Numbered from the stretch's first letter, positions 8,907 through 18,404 are shown. The stretch is DNA of 64,000 bases from Bacillus sp. Marseille-Q3570 (GCF_946151055.1 NZ_CAMGYZ010000003.1:186001-250000), one strand, 5' to 3'. A program made the numbers and translations. The notes: generated from the sequence alone by a model not told the origin.

Positions 8907-9718
8907 CCATTTTAGTAACGGGAGCGACTGGTACTGTTGGACGTCATCTAGTCAACCAACTGCTTCAAAAGGGGGAGCGTGTACGTGCACTTACTCGGAA
9001 TCCAAAGAGAGCTATGTTGCCGAAAGAGGTTGAAGTAGTAGGGGGAGACTTAAGCGATCCTGATACCCTTATAACTGCATTCAAGGATGTGAAGGCTGCA
9101 CATATAATAACAAGCGGTACTGGGCATGTTCCACTCCAAACTGGACCCGAAATTGTTTCCCTTGCATCGAGATCAGGGGTACAGCGTGTGACGATTCTCT
9201 GGAGTGGAGAAAAAGGAAGCGTTGAAAAAGCTGTTGAAGCCAGTAACCTGGAATGGACTCAACTGCAGCCAGTTGAATTCATGGCAAATGCATTGAAATG
9301 GGGTGAATCCATACGCTCACATGGTGCTGTAAAGGATATGTTTGGAGAATCCCTTAGTGCGCCTATTCATGAAGCAGATATCGGAAGTGTATCGGCAAAT
9401 ATCTTAACTTCTAATGGGCACTCGAGTAAAATCTATCCATTGACAGGGCCGGAAGTCTTGAGCGTTATCGATAAAGTTCGCATAATCAGCTCAGCCATCA
9501 AGCGGCAGATTCATTTTCATCAGCTTTCGGAAAAAGAGGAACGTGATCGTATGAGGCAAATGGATGTCCAGGATGACGTGATTGATTATGTGATCAATTG
9601 GCACGCAAACCCTCCAACGGCTGCATACACCGTGGTTCCTACCGTCAAAGAGGTGACAGGTCAGCCTCCGAAATCATTCGCTGAGTGGGTTTTAGAAAAC
9701 AAAAAAGAATTTTTATAA
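8903..9718 (+). CDS. NmrA-like NAD(P)-binding oxidoreductase/sensor
   Basis: A 271-residue atypical short-chain dehydrogenase. The N-terminal Rossmann motif TGATGTVGRHLVNQL (residues 6-20) and VRALTRNP (about 31-38) indicate NADP-type binding; the YxxxK catalytic motif of classical SDRs is not evident, as in NmrA/azoreductase-like members. It overlaps the MerR gene by 4 bases. Likely a redox-responsive oxidoreductase induced through the MerR protein; the substrate is unknown. Terminator hairpins follow. Confidence 0.85.
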   Translation: MTILVTGATGTVGRHLVNQLLQKGERVRALTRNPKRAMLPKEVEVVGGDLSDPDTLITAFKDVKAAHIITSGTGHVPLQTGPEIVSLASRSGVQRVTILWSGEKGSVEKAVEASNLEWTQLQPVEFMANALKWGESIRSHGAVKDMFGESLSAPIHEADIGSVSANILTSNGHSSKIYPLTGPEVLSVIDKVRIISSAIKRQIHFHQLSEKEERDRMRQMDVQDDVIDYVINWHANPPTAAYTVVPTVKEVTGQPPKSFAEWVLENKKEFL

Positions 9719-9761
9719 CCAGCATAGCAAGTTGCTTCTGGCAACTTTAAGTGTACAAACG

Positions 9762-9794
9762 GGCGCTTTTCTGTGATAAAGAATGCGCCTTTTT
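9762..9794 (+). terminator. Terminator after the MerR-NmrA operon
   Basis: GGCGC (9762-9766) pairs with GCGCC (9785-9789), followed by a T run. A second small stem AAGTTGC/GCAACTT lies just before at 9729-9747. Confidence 0.6.
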
Positions 9795-9957
9795 ACTTTT
9801 TGAAGAGTTAAGAAAAGAGAAAAAAAGAATCGATCGTTTTTCTACTTAAGGCATCTAATGGTGTAAGCAGGAGATGTAAAAAATGTTACCGAAGTATTAT
9901 TGAATAAATGATCGAATTTGTTATTTATGGAGATTTATTAAAACGAGGAGGAATTAG

Positions 9958-10365
9958 ATGAATAAAAATATATCATTAATTCATTCAACAAATTTAGCTC
10001 AAGTTGATTATGCATACGCCAGTCGCGTACCATCGGAAATGGAGTTGTTATTTCTGGCAGGAGCCTGTCCACTTAATAAAGATGGAGAAGTACTTAATTC
10101 ATGTGATTATAATCTACAAGCTAAAATATGTGTGGAAAATTTGAAAGAAGCATTGAACGAGTGTGGTGCTTCATTGAATGACGTGGTGTATACCAGGGTT
10201 CTAGTAGCATCTCAAAACCGTTCAGATCTGGTAACAGCATGGGAAACAATTAGAAATGAGTTTGGTGATCATGATGTTCCAAGCACCTTATCTGGAGTTA
10301 CCGTATTAGGCTATGCAAATCAATTGGTGGAAATCGAAGCTGTAGCGGCATTAGAAAAACGTTGA
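9958..10365 (+). CDS. RidA/YjgF/YER057c/UK114-family protein
   Basis: A 135-residue member of the RidA family: core LFLAGACPLNKDGEV, Q-A-K-x-x-x-x-N-L-K-E-A-L near residue 60, and the terminal VEIEAVAAL block. The key arginine of enamine deaminases would be at the position corresponding to VYTRVLVA (about residue 82). RidA proteins hydrolyse reactive 2-aminoacrylate enamines; divergent subfamilies may do otherwise. ATG follows CGAGGAGG by 6 bases. It is a single gene. Confidence 0.87.
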   Translation: MNKNISLIHSTNLAQVDYAYASRVPSEMELLFLAGACPLNKDGEVLNSCDYNLQAKICVENLKEALNECGASLNDVVYTRVLVASQNRSDLVTAWETIRNEFGDHDVPSTLSGVTVLGYANQLVEIEAVAALEKR

Positions 10366-10450
10366 ATATGACTAAAATAGTTAGATAAGGTCAAGAAGGG
10401 GGATTACCCCACACGATATTTGTACTCCTATGATGTAGGGGGGATTTCTT

Positions 10451-10997
10451 ATGATATATGATCATCAAAATAAAACAATCACCACTAAAAGGCTAGTACT
10501 GAGACTGTTTCAAAAATCTGATGCAGCAGAAGTTACTAAACTATGTAATAATTATAATATTTATAAAAATACATTGTACCTCCCTTATCCTTACTCTATG
10601 GAGGATGCTTTATTGTGGATTGACCATCATCTTGATAATTTTAACGCTGATAAATTATATAAATTTGCGATAACTGATAAGGAAAGAGGTGAATTATATG
10701 GGCTATAGCGCTATCTAACAACCAAAGATTCAATAATGGTGAAATAGCCTATTGGATTGGTGAAGAATTCTGGGGAAATGGATATGCGACAGAGGCAGCA
10801 AAAGCTATCGTACAATTTGCATTTGGTGAAAAGCAATACCATAAAGTATTTGCTCGTTATTTTACTTCAAACCCAGCTTCAGGAAGGGTTTTGCAAAACA
10901 TCGGCATGAAAAAAGAAGGATATTGATTGACCATGTGAGGAAAAATCGATATGAAGATCTAGTATATTATGGAATTATCAACTCAATAGGATTATAG
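10451..10997 (+). pseudogene. GNAT N-acetyltransferase, broken by two frameshifts
   Basis: The frame from ATG 10451 reads as an RimJ/RimL-type GNAT start (TTKRLVLRLFQKSDAAEV) and stops at 10708. The rest continues in another frame from about 10703 (AIALSNNQRFNNGEIAYWIG, then NGYATEAAKAIVQFAF), hits a stop at about 10923, and a final piece (DHVRKNRYEDLVYYGII) continues in a further frame to 10997. Together they restore a full ~180-residue enzyme, so two single-base indels are the simplest explanation. Sequencing errors cannot be excluded. Confidence 0.8.
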
Positions 10998-11076
10998 ATT
11001 GACTACTTATTTGTGACTGGTCCCGCTTTCGCGTTCAAGGGTAGATTTTACATATAAGAAAAAGCGTTGAGTAAGA

Positions 11077-11550
11077 TTGGAGCTGAGTACCATCGCGACA
11101 CTTCATATAATGGTTGGTCTCCCGTGCAGTGGTAAAACCACGCTTGCACGTAAACTTGAAAAGAAGTATTCGGCACTTCGACTAACCCCTGATGAATGGC
11201 ATATTCGCTTGTTCGGACAAGATATAGATGAAAAGGAACATGATGCTAGACACGATTTAGTCGAAAGTCTACTTTGGGATGTTGCTGCTAGAGTTTTATC
11301 TATTGGCGCTGATGTTATTTTAGACTTTGGATTTTGGGGGCGTAGTGAACGAGATGATTTTCGATCACGAGCAGCAGAATTAGGTGCTGACTTTAAAATC
11401 CATTCTTTAAATGTACCTGAAGAGATCCTTCTAAAACGTCTTGCAGAAAGAAATACTCAACTTCCACAATATGCATTTCCACTAACTGAAGATATGCTTA
11501 AAAAATGGATACAGTTGTTTGAACCTCCTACTCAAGAAGAACTTGAATAA
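11077..11550 (+). CDS. P-loop kinase-like AAA_33 protein
   Basis: A 157-residue protein with Walker A GLPCSGKTT near residue 14-22 and an LTPDEWHIRLFG segment, followed by DVILDFGFWGRSERDDFR, features of the AAA_33/zeta-toxin-like or small-molecule kinase group found in Bacillus. It probably phosphorylates a small metabolite or antibiotic; the substrate is not predictable. The TTG start has no strong ribosome binding site, so the true start may differ by a few codons. Confidence 0.75.
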   Translation: MELSTIATLHIMVGLPCSGKTTLARKLEKKYSALRLTPDEWHIRLFGQDIDEKEHDARHDLVESLLWDVAARVLSIGADVILDFGFWGRSERDDFRSRAAELGADFKIHSLNVPEEILLKRLAERNTQLPQYAFPLTEDMLKKWIQLFEPPTQEELE

Positions 11551-11669
11551 TCTATTTTTAGACGAACGGAGTTTTTTTCAGTAAGTTTTGAAAAATTTCC
11601 GAAGGATACTCATAAGTACAAAAGACATAAGATTTAGTATTCGTATCAGGAAACGGAGGTTTATCAGGG

Positions 11670-12452
11670 ATGGTTGCTTTGTACGATCATATTGGTTTAA
11701 ATTATGACACCACCCGTAAAGCTGATTCTGAGATTACCAGACGATTAAGAAATCATTTGCAAGTACCAAATGGAAGTAAAGTACTTGATATTGCTTGTGG
11801 GACAGGTAATTATACTGTTGCTCTAGAAAATACAGGTTTGAATATGACTGGCTGTGATCTGTCGTATAAGATGCTTCAGCAAGCAATAAGCAAATCAAAA
11901 ACTATAAATTGGGAAATAGCCGATGCGGGTAAACTATCCTTCAAGAATAACACCTTTGATGGAATCATCTGTACCTTGTCCATTCACCATTTCAATAATT
12001 TAATAGCTCCTTTTCACGAAGCTTTCAGAGTTTTAGATAATGGGAGACTGGTCATTTTTACTTCTTCCCCTGAACAGATGAAAAACTACTGGCTGAAAGA
12101 GTATTTTCCTGATGCTATTCAAAAATCTGCTGAGCAAATGCCGAATGTATCTGAAGTAAGCAACACGTTAGAAACCATTGGGTTTAGTATTATTGGCCGG
12201 GAGACATTTTTAATACAACCTGATTTAGAGGATTTTTTCCTTTATAGCGGAAAGTATCAACCGATTATGTATTTGGATGAGAAAGTACGATCAGGAATTT
12301 CAACCTTTGCTAATTTAGCTTCAAAAGAAGAAGTAGATGAAGGGTGTCTTAAGCTAAAAAAAGATATCGAAACAAAAAATATAGAGAAAGTAATTAATAA
12401 ATATAGTAGTGACTTAGGTGATTATGTTTTTATAATTGCTGGAAAGAAATAG
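11670..12452 (+). CDS. Class I SAM-dependent methyltransferase
   Basis: A 260-residue methyltransferase with motif I VLDIACGTGNYT (about residues 38-49), motif II region MTGCDLSYKMLQQA, the acidic motif WEIADAGKLSF and IICTLSIHHFNN. This matches the UbiE/Methyltransf_11 type. ATG follows AACGGAGG. Acceptor unknown. It has no clear operon partner. Confidence 0.85.
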   Translation: MVALYDHIGLNYDTTRKADSEITRRLRNHLQVPNGSKVLDIACGTGNYTVALENTGLNMTGCDLSYKMLQQAISKSKTINWEIADAGKLSFKNNTFDGIICTLSIHHFNNLIAPFHEAFRVLDNGRLVIFTSSPEQMKNYWLKEYFPDAIQKSAEQMPNVSEVSNTLETIGFSIIGRETFLIQPDLEDFFLYSGKYQPIMYLDEKVRSGISTFANLASKEEVDEGCLKLKKDIETKNIEKVINKYSSDLGDYVFIIAGKK

Positions 12453-12525
12453 TTACATGGTTTTTTTATAAGTCGGCGTCTGTTTAACACAATTGGGTGA
12501 CGAAGCAAATATAAGGTGAGAACAA

Positions 12526-12651
12526 ATGGATTTAGGGGCTCCAATAATAGCTGCAGCAAGATTGTATGAGTGTGTAGCATCTGAAAAATCACATCGGCTC
12601 GTAGATATGGTGGATTATTACTATACTATAAATGTAATAGGCGGTACTTGA
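12526..12651 (+). CDS. Small hypothetical protein, 41 residues
   Basis: ATG 12526 follows AAGGTGAG by 6 bases and the frame runs to TGA 12649-12651. The product starts MDLGAPIIAAARLYECV and ends in YYYTINVIGGT. It lies between the methyltransferase and a strong terminator, so it could be translated. No family recognised; it may be spurious. Confidence 0.4.
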   Translation: MDLGAPIIAAARLYECVASEKSHRLVDMVDYYYTINVIGGT

Positions 12652-12660
12652 TTGAAAATA

Positions 12661-12707
12661 TGTAAGATTACAACGAGCTTAACACTAAAGCTCGTTGTAA
12701 TCTTACA
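12661..12707. terminator. Strong bidirectional terminator between convergent operons
   Basis: A perfect 20-bp stem (12661-12680 with 12688-12707, starting TGTAAGATTACAACGAG) with a 7-base loop separates the plus-strand genes from the minus-strand amino acid operon. T tracts are short on both sides. Confidence 0.75.
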
Positions 12708-12710
12708 TTT

Positions 12711-12791
12711 GAAGAAAGTATAAAAATACTTTCTTCCGTAAAAGCGCAACTAATGCTCAACCTGCGCCAAAGGCTTGGCTTTGCCAAGTTT
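12711..12791 (+). repeat. Family C dispersed repeat, copy 1
   Basis: It starts with an 11-bp inverted repeat GAAGAAAGTAT/ATACTTTCTTC (12711-12736), then shares the family order: AAG-GCAACTAA, GCTCA-CCTGCG, and the terminal hairpin GGCTTGGCTTTGCCAAGTT. It follows the terminator directly and ends at the racemase stop codon. Confidence 0.75.
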
Positions 12792-13902
12792 AGTGATTTG
12801 GGAATACTTTTTGCTGAAGCGTCAGTTCGTCAATGAGCTTTTGATTCGGTTCATAACCGATACCAGGACGATTTGGGACATGGATGAATCCGTTCTTCAT
12901 CGTAACTTCCGGTTCGATGATGTCCTGCTTCCAGTAATGGGAGGAAGGGGCAGTGTCACCTGGGAGGCTGAAGTTTGAGAGAGTAGTAATGGCGATATTG
13001 TGCGCTCGACCAACCCCAGCTTCCAGCATGCCACCACACCAGACCGGAACCTCATGCTGTTTACACAAGTCATGGATTTTCTTCGACTCAGTCAAACCGC
13101 CTACCCGACCGATTTTGAGATTAATAATTTTACAGCTTCCGAGTTCGATAGCTTTTCGTGCATCCTCGACGGTATGGATACTTTCATCAAGGCAGATCGG
13201 TGTCTTCAGTTTAGACTGCAATTTCGAGTGGTCATAAATGTCGTCATGTTCGAAGGGCTGCTCGATCATCATCAGATCATATTCATCTAACGCTTGAAGG
13301 TGTTCGATATCATCGAGCGTGTAAGCGCAATTGGCATCTGCCATCAGCTGGATATGAGGGAATTCGTTTCGGATCGCTTTGATAATCTCGATATCCCATT
13401 CCGGCTTGATTTTCACTTTCACCCGTTTGTAGCCTTCCTCTAAATATTTTTCAATTTGTACGAGCATGTTCCGTACAGAATTTTGGATGCCGATACTGAT
13501 TCCGACTTCGATCTTGTCTTTTTTTCCACCTAATGCTTTAGCAAGTGGGAGGTCTTGTTCCCGAGCATACAGGTCCCAAATTGCTCCTTCGAGTGCAGAT
13601 TTCGCATTAAAATTCCCACGTATGGATCGAAAGCGATCCGAAACAACATCGGGATGCTCGATAGGACCTTCGTACAATTTAGGAATCAAGTGGTCGCTCA
13701 TCATGTGCCAGTTCGTTTGTACTGTTTCTTCATTATAAATCGGGTGGAGGATTGACACGGATTCAGCCCATCCCGATAAACCACTTTTCGATTGGACCTC
13801 AACGAGAATGAAGTCCTTGTCATATTCCGTACCAACACTCGTTGTAAAAGGGTTTAAGAGTTCGATTTTAAGATGTCTCAGTATGATTTGCTTAATTTCC
13901 AT
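12790..13902 (-). CDS. N-succinylamino acid racemase / o-succinylbenzoate synthase family (enolase superfamily)
   Basis: A 370-residue enolase-superfamily enzyme of the MenC/NSAR type. The KxK pair is in RVKVKIKPE (about residues 160-168); metal ligands appear in LMADAN, MMIEQPF and CLDES, and the second catalytic lysine in IINLKIGRVGG. In the Geobacillus-type pathway NSAR epimerises N-succinyl-D-amino acids to N-succinyl-L-amino acids. The flanking genes here encode the other two steps, and no menaquinone genes are nearby, so NSAR is favoured over OSBS activity. Start overlaps the GNAT stop by 11 bases. Confidence 0.85.
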   Translation of the reverse strand: MEIKQIILRHLKIELLNPFTTSVGTEYDKDFILVEVQSKSGLSGWAESVSILHPIYNEETVQTNWHMMSDHLIPKLYEGPIEHPDVVSDRFRSIRGNFNAKSALEGAIWDLYAREQDLPLAKALGGKKDKIEVGISIGIQNSVRNMLVQIEKYLEEGYKRVKVKIKPEWDIEIIKAIRNEFPHIQLMADANCAYTLDDIEHLQALDEYDLMMIEQPFEHDDIYDHSKLQSKLKTPICLDESIHTVEDARKAIELGSCKIINLKIGRVGGLTESKKIHDLCKQHEVPVWCGGMLEAGVGRAHNIAITTLSNFSLPGDTAPSSHYWKQDIIEPEVTMKNGFIHVPNRPGIGYEPNQKLIDELTLQQKVFPNH

Positions 13903-14734
13903 CCGTGCTGTCTCCTTGTACTCTTTTTTCCATGAGATAATAGAATGAATCCTGTTGTTGCGGATTTTTCAAAAGGTCAATGACAATCCATCCTTGAGAG
14001 ATGTAGTTGGTGAACACCATACGTGTCGTCTCACGCCAATCTAATGCGAGTGAGAAATTCTTCTGCTTCAATTCTTGGAAATTCCCAGGAACCGGGACCA
14101 ATAAATTAGTGTTTTTACAGTTTAAATCGATTTGTCCAGGAACAAGACAGTCATTCCGATATCCCGTTTGTATGGTTGAAGGTATATCATCAACAGAACC
14201 TTCCGATATGGAAAGTCCCGGTCTCTTGATCCACCACTCGACCAAAAAACGGTCAGAAGGAATCCCTGCATTCAATTCATCAGGAATTTCACCATAAGCA
14301 TCCTCTATATAGACAGAACAACTTCCACCGAGCTTATGAAGGTTCAGATTACCATTCACGGTCTCCAAAGGATCGAATGTCCATTTGATGAGGTCGTGCC
14401 CTTTTTGAAGGGCTGTCTCTTTTTGTGCGATTTTCAACATTTCACCGATTCCCATTCTCCGGCAATCCGGATGTATTCCAAGACTGTGCGAGTAAAGGTA
14501 TATTTTCTGTCCATCAAAACCCGGAAAGCTGTATTGGAAACCGACGAGAACATCCCCCAAAAAAGCCCCAAGGATGAAACCGCCATTTTTAACTGCTGCA
14601 AGTGTTTGAGTGACAGGCACTGATTCTTCTACACTCCATACGAGCGCTTCAAGCTTTCGGACCGCTTCTAATTCATCTGCCGTCTGAAGATTATGGATCT
14701 TGATCGATGAGCGTACTTGGTTGTCCATGGTCAT
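13892..14734 (-). CDS. GNAT acyltransferase, probable D-amino acid N-succinyltransferase
   Basis: A 280-residue GNAT-fold protein. The acyl-CoA-binding region is SLGIHPDCRRMGIGEMLK (about residues 88-105), followed by KWTFDPLETVNGNLNLHKLG, a hallmark of the subgroup encoded next to NSAR. In the described pathway this enzyme succinylates D-amino acids using succinyl-CoA. Its tail overlaps the NSAR gene by 11 bases and it starts 12 bases after the M20 gene, so the three are one operon. The acyl donor is inferred from context, not from residues. Confidence 0.78.
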   Translation of the reverse strand: MTMDNQVRSSIKIHNLQTADELEAVRKLEALVWSVEESVPVTQTLAAVKNGGFILGAFLGDVLVGFQYSFPGFDGQKIYLYSHSLGIHPDCRRMGIGEMLKIAQKETALQKGHDLIKWTFDPLETVNGNLNLHKLGGSCSVYIEDAYGEIPDELNAGIPSDRFLVEWWIKRPGLSISEGSVDDIPSTIQTGYRNDCLVPGQIDLNCKNTNLLVPVPGNFQELKQKNFSLALDWRETTRMVFTNYISQGWIVIDLLKNPQQQDSFYYLMEKRVQGDSTDGN

Positions 14735-14746
14735 TCCTCCATCCTG

Positions 14747-15904
14747 TTACCATTGTTTCGTATCTGCTTCCAATAACATTTGGGTTAAAATTTTCGTTCC
14801 ATAAATCAATGCTTCCTTAGAAAACTTCATTTTCGGGTGATGCAGGCCAGGCTTCAGATCACAGCCTAGACCGATCATCGTTCCCGCGATATCAGGATTT
14901 TTCCATGTATAAAAGTGAAAATCTTCAGCGCCGGGAGAATTACAAACCGGGATGAAATTCTTTTCTCCGAGTATGGTGACGATCGCAGTTTTAGCAGCAT
15001 CGATAGCGGTTTCGCTTTCAACGGCGGCAGGCGAATGTTCTTCTATTGCCGTTTCGATATCCGTTCCAGTCGTAGTGGCGATTTTCTTACATATGTTCTG
15101 TGCACGTTCAATCAGCTTCGTCATCGTCGCATTCGAAGCAGACCTTAGGTCGAAGGTGAAACGGGCTTTTTCTGGAATCAAATTGGTCGCTTCACCGCTA
15201 TGAAGTTCGGTTATTTTTATCGAGTAGGATTCCGATTCAGACAACTTGATTGTCTTGATTTCTTCTATTAAAAGGGCAGCTGCATCAATCGGATTGTTCC
15301 CGTTCTCTGGCCGTGAAGCGTGAGCGGCCGAACCAGTGATGAGACCTTTCAAACTGGCCGTCGACCCATGGGTAATTACAGGAGCAGCTTGACCGAACGG
15401 AATTTCAAAAGCCGGACGCAAGTGGATACCACCCAGGAACTTCACATCCTCCAAAGCCCCATCCTTCATCATCTGCAGAGCCCCTCCCGCTTTCTCTTCA
15501 GCCGGCTGGAAGATGAAGCGCATTGTATGGCTCGGCTTGAAGTCGGCTAAAGTCAGGGCAGTAAAGAGGACCATCGTACTATGGGCATCATGTCCGCACG
15601 AATGATTCGCACGGACCACACCATCGACTTCTTGCATGAGCGCATCAAGATCTGCACGGAGGGCAATGACTTTCCCGCTCTCACCAGGGATTTCCGCAAT
15701 GAAACCGAAGTGCCCATCATAGGTTTTGACATCAAGTCCAGCCTGTGTAAGCATCTTTTGAATGTAAGCCGATGTTTTTTCTTCCTTCCAACTGGGCTCA
15801 GCAAGCTGATGGAGTTCTTCATAGGTTTTTAGGATTCGTTCTTTTTTCTCCTCTATGGCATTTATCGGGTTGAACCTCAATGCTGAAACACTCTCCTTTT
15901 TCAT
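14747..15904 (-). CDS. M20-family amidohydrolase, probable N-succinyl-L-amino acid hydrolase
   Basis: A 385-residue metallopeptidase-fold amidohydrolase. Metal-binding residues are visible in LRADLDAL, HSCGHDAHSTM, QPAEEKAGGA (catalytic Glu), and GAEDFHFY; the dimerisation domain lies at about 185-300. It belongs to the AbgB/amhX-like N-acyl-L-amino acid amidohydrolases. With the GNAT and NSAR it completes D-amino acid to L-amino acid conversion by releasing the L-amino acid. The start abuts the end of the upstream membrane-protein gene with no gap. Confidence 0.85.
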   Translation of the reverse strand: MKKESVSALRFNPINAIEEKKERILKTYEELHQLAEPSWKEEKTSAYIQKMLTQAGLDVKTYDGHFGFIAEIPGESGKVIALRADLDALMQEVDGVVRANHSCGHDAHSTMVLFTALTLADFKPSHTMRFIFQPAEEKAGGALQMMKDGALEDVKFLGGIHLRPAFEIPFGQAAPVITHGSTASLKGLITGSAAHASRPENGNNPIDAAALLIEEIKTIKLSESESYSIKITELHSGEATNLIPEKARFTFDLRSASNATMTKLIERAQNICKKIATTTGTDIETAIEEHSPAAVESETAIDAAKTAIVTILGEKNFIPVCNSPGAEDFHFYTWKNPDIAGTMIGLGCDLKPGLHHPKMKFSKEALIYGTKILTQMLLEADTKQW

Positions 15905-17287
15905 TTAAAAGATGATATGGGCAATGACTACGACGATCGGCAATGTAATGATCGTGCGCAACAAGAAGATGAGAACCAGATCTTTGATGCTGATCGGCAG
16001 CTTTGATCCGAGGAGCAGGCCGCCCATTTCAGACATATAGACGAGCTGAGTGACCGATACACACGCGATGATGAATCGTGTCATTTCACTCTCGATACCG
16101 CTTCCGATTACAGCAGGGAGGAACATATCCGCAAAACCGACGACCATCGTTTGTGCCGCTTCAGCTGCTTCAGGTACCTGCATCAAGGTCAGGACCGGTT
16201 CGAAAGGTTTCCCGAGGATCGTGAAGAAAGGCGTATATTCAGCGATCACCAATGCGACGGTCCCGATGGCCATTACGATAGGCAGGACACCGAGCCACAT
16301 ATCCATTACATTCTGTATGCCTTCTTTGAAAATGTTCGATACTCGGTCATTTTTCTTCGCTTTTTCCAGTGCTAGATTCATACCTGTTTTGACAATCGAA
16401 ACGTCAGAAGGTAAATTGCTTTCTGCTTTCAGTTCCGTTTCTTCGTATCCTGAGTTGGCTTTACGGGATAACGGTGGGATTCTTGGCATGATGATTGCAG
16501 CAGCAAGTCCTGCGATGATGATTGTCATATAGTAGTGGAGGAAATAGTGCTCTAGTTCAAGATAGGAAATGACGACGATAGTGAAAGTGATCGATACGAC
16601 AGAGAAGGTCGTTGCAACAACCGCAGCTTCACGCTTCGTATAATAGCCATCTTCATATTGTTTCGTCGTCAACAGGACACCGATCGTTCCATCTCCGACC
16701 CAGGAAGCAAGACAGTCGAGCGATGAACGCCCTGGTAATGTAAAGACGGGTCTCATCACCTTCATCAGTAATGCTCCGAAAAATTCAAGTAATCCAAAGT
16801 TTAATAGAAGGGGCAAAAATAAACCTGCTAAAAGGAATGTCGAGAAGAGAATCGGAATCAAGTCATAGATTAATAGCCCACCCGTATTTTCAGAAAAAAT
16901 CCATCCGAACCCTAGCTCATACAAAGTGATGATGGCAAAAAGCATTCCTAGAATACGAGCGGTCAACCAAAATGTGCTCACATTCAATAATTTATTCAAG
17001 TATGCATCTTCTAAAATGAAAGCGGGTTTGGCGAGGACTGCAACCAATGAACCGATAACAGATAGGGTGATTGTCAGTACAGCAAGAACTGGTATGGCAT
17101 CTCCAAGTAAACTATTGATCTGGTTAGCTAAATAGGCAACAGAAATCGTAATGCCATCCTCTCCAGAAATCGGAATCATGAATAGAAGGATTCCTAGGAG
17201 AGAAGGGATGATGAACTTCAAATAATCATTGAACATGAACGAGGGTTGTGCAGGAAGTTTTTCGTTCGTCTTTGTTTGACCATTCAT
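15905..17287 (-). CDS. YjiH-family membrane protein (Gate/nucleoside-recognition domain)
   Basis: A 460-residue integral membrane protein with about ten predicted segments and a Gate-domain signature around SWVGDGTIGVLLTTKQYEDG (about residues 210-229) and PAVIGSGIESEMTRFIIACVS. YjiH proteins are presumed transporters. Its place between the regulator and the M20 gene suggests uptake of an amino acid or peptide substrate for the pathway; this is inference. Confidence 0.82.
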   Translation of the reverse strand: MNGQTKTNEKLPAQPSFMFNDYLKFIIPSLLGILLFMIPISGEDGITISVAYLANQINSLLGDAIPVLAVLTITLSVIGSLVAVLAKPAFILEDAYLNKLLNVSTFWLTARILGMLFAIITLYELGFGWIFSENTGGLLIYDLIPILFSTFLLAGLFLPLLLNFGLLEFFGALLMKVMRPVFTLPGRSSLDCLASWVGDGTIGVLLTTKQYEDGYYTKREAAVVATTFSVVSITFTIVVISYLELEHYFLHYYMTIIIAGLAAAIIMPRIPPLSRKANSGYEETELKAESNLPSDVSIVKTGMNLALEKAKKNDRVSNIFKEGIQNVMDMWLGVLPIVMAIGTVALVIAEYTPFFTILGKPFEPVLTLMQVPEAAEAAQTMVVGFADMFLPAVIGSGIESEMTRFIIACVSVTQLVYMSEMGGLLLGSKLPISIKDLVLIFLLRTIITLPIVVVIAHIIF

Positions 17288-17314
17288 TAAATTTCACCTC
17301 TGTAAATTTTATTT

Positions 17315-18169
17315 TTATTCAAGAAAAAGTCCCTGCTCTGTGTATAATTGCTCTAACTTTTGCTGTCGGATACTGATTTTTTCCCGATCACGGGATTGTA
17401 TACCTACAATGATTACTTCTAAAAGGCTCACAACAGATGCGATGGAATGATGCCCTGATTCCATATACTCTTCGCTCGTCAACGTGATGGAAGCCAGTTG
17501 ACCAATTGGTGAAAGCTGTCTGTTGGTGATGGCGATAATTTTTGCTTCTTGTTCAATCGATAGGTTCGCAAGCTGAAGGGACTCTTTTCGGTAACGTGGA
17601 TAGGAAAAGATGACAACGACGGAATTTTCTCCGAGTTCGCAAATGTCTTCCGGTAAAAAACCCGTAGGACTTGATAAGTAAACATTTTTCCTCAGCTGCT
17701 TCAATGTATAATAGAACCAATAACTTGCAGCATGGGAGCTTCCGAACCCGCCGATATACACTTTGTCCGCTTGAATCAATTCCTCTACCGCTTTCCAAAG
17801 CTCGTCTGTGTCCAGCTGTTGTAGTAATTGCTGTAAAATCGACTTTTCCTGGTCAATCACTTTTTTGAATATATTTTCCTTGTCATGTGTAGTTTTGGTA
17901 GATTCGTTTTCCGTTTCAACATGTTGATGATCGACAAGCCACTCTTTACGGATCTGTTCCTGCATTTCAGAGTAACCTCTGAACCCGAGGGAGTAAGAGA
18001 ATCTGATAACAGTCGTTTCACTTACACCAACCTTACGACCGAGCTGGAAGGCAGTAAGTAAAGCGCTGTCATATTTGTGCTGCAAAAGGAATTCAGCAAC
18101 CTTTTTCTGACCAGAAGATAAATTCGGAAATCGTTCCTTGATCGTATATGTCAAAGTGTTATTTGCCAT
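17315..18169 (-). CDS. MurR/RpiR-family transcriptional regulator
   Basis: A 284-residue regulator: N-terminal HTH_6 with GRKVGVSETTVIRFSYSLGF (about residues 40-60) and C-terminal SIS domain with YIGGFGSSHAASYWFYYTL (about 140-160). ATG 18169 is chosen because AGGAGG precedes it by 5 bases; an upstream ATG at 18190 lacks a site. It is the first gene of the minus-strand amino acid operon, 27 bases from the membrane-protein gene. RpiR regulators usually sense phosphorylated sugars, so the effector here is an open question. Confidence 0.87.
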   Translation of the reverse strand: MANNTLTYTIKERFPNLSSGQKKVAEFLLQHKYDSALLTAFQLGRKVGVSETTVIRFSYSLGFRGYSEMQEQIRKEWLVDHQHVETENESTKTTHDKENIFKKVIDQEKSILQQLLQQLDTDELWKAVEELIQADKVYIGGFGSSHAASYWFYYTLKQLRKNVYLSSPTGFLPEDICELGENSVVVIFSYPRYRKESLQLANLSIEQEAKIIAITNRQLSPIGQLASITLTSEEYMESGHHSIASVVSLLEVIIVGIQSRDREKISIRQQKLEQLYTEQGLFLE

Positions 18170-18404
18170 TGGATCCTCCTCGTCCAACAAATAATGAAGG
18201 AAATCCTTCTTTTAAATGAGTATAACGCATAAAATCCTTCATGACCAATAAAAAATAAGATAATTCTAAAAATTAAAATGAAACATGACACAGTGAAGAT
18301 TTGGTAAAGAAACTTTTGAGGAATATGAAGGCTCATTTCGAAGCTAACAGATTGAAAGAACGAAGAATGTACTTAAGAGAATAGCATTAGAAAATCTTGA
18401 AGAG

